Position numbers and translations under genes: made by a program. A model generated the notes under the pieces. That model searched no databases. It saw only the letters and a program-made list of their open reading frames with translations, and was not told the DNA's origin. Shown piece after piece: positions 32,642 to 32,694 of a stretch of DNA of 32,694 nt (position 1 is the stretch's first letter; every line of letters starts with the position of its first letter). The DNA comes from an uncultured Alphaproteobacteria bacterium (GTDB lineage Bacteria; Pseudomonadota; Alphaproteobacteria; HIMB59; GCA-002718135), in NCBI GenBank assembly GCA_902541215.1, contig CACBPV010000014.1:1-32694 (forward strand). Reading direction: 5' to 3'.

Positions 32642-32694
32642 ATGAAAAGTTTTTTTACTAAAATATTCTTTTTTTGCTTAACAGTCACATGGTC
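32642..32694 (+). CDS. Start of a truncated gene with a signal-peptide-like N-terminus
   Basis: An open frame begins at ATG 32642, 7 nt after AGGA (32631-32634), and runs off the window. The 17 residues seen (MKSFFTKIFFFCLTVTW) are basic then hydrophobic, as in a Sec signal peptide or first membrane helix. It is divergent from pabB. The product cannot be named. Confidence 0.5.
   Translation, partial: MKSFFTKIFFFCLTVTW

Noticed and set aside
1..32694. CRISPR arrays, tRNA/rRNA genes, insertion sequences, prophage or toxin-antitoxin loci
   Set aside because: I looked for repeated spacer-like units, cloverleaf sequences, transposase or integrase motifs and small paired orphan genes on both strands and saw none that could be supported.

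Overview
The window looks like part of a streamlined, AT-rich marine alphaproteobacterial chromosome, of the SAR11/Pelagibacterales kind or a similar lineage such as HIMB59 or AEGEAN-169. The lineage is inferred from low GC, Lys/Asn/Ile-rich proteins, near-zero intergenic space, many 1-40 nt gene overlaps, and alphaproteobacterial markers: a FYDLN-acid protein, an NDUFS6-like zinc-finger protein, MsrPQ and a ROSE-type hsp20 leader. I saw no rRNA, tRNA, insertion sequence, prophage or CRISPR array.

Region 1 (1-8161) is a phosphonate module. It holds phosphonoacetaldehyde dehydrogenase (phnY) and phosphonoacetate hydrolase (phnA) on the minus strand. A Ugp-like CUT1 ABC importer (ATPase and two permeases) is divergent to them, its binding protein is a separate minus-strand unit with its own terminator, and an EamA-type permease ends the plus-strand run. 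Both transporter units are preceded by 11-bp-periodic arrays resembling Pho boxes, so the likely role is phosphorus scavenging under phosphate limitation. No PhnW-type transaminase is present, so the imported compound is an open question.

Region 2 (8197-13802) holds two small zinc-binding proteins, an MFS transporter, a cytochrome c-msrP-msrQ operon for periplasmic methionine sulfoxide repair, and an orphan YejA-like peptide-binding protein.

Region 3 (13824-27819) holds an EamA permease, a PfkB-family adenosine kinase and a convergent adenosine deaminase. It continues with an M48 Tat lipoprotein protease, a ferric-iron ABC transporter split over both strands (fbpC against fbpAB), and hsp20 behind a sigma-32-like promoter and ROSE-like RNA thermometer. 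A six-gene minus-strand run then joins DUF1800, DUF1501, cytidine deaminase, purine nucleoside phosphorylase, thymidine phosphorylase and an O-methyltransferase. Together these give extensive nucleoside salvage.

Region 4 (27872-32613) is a fully overlapping pabB-pabA-pabC-folP-folB-folK operon making p-aminobenzoate and dihydropteroate, with a divergent TrpF-like gene convergent on folK. The pabB product has Ala where aminodeoxychorismate synthases usually have a catalytic Lys, and PabA has Asp in place of the triad Glu. A truncated gene starts at the right edge.
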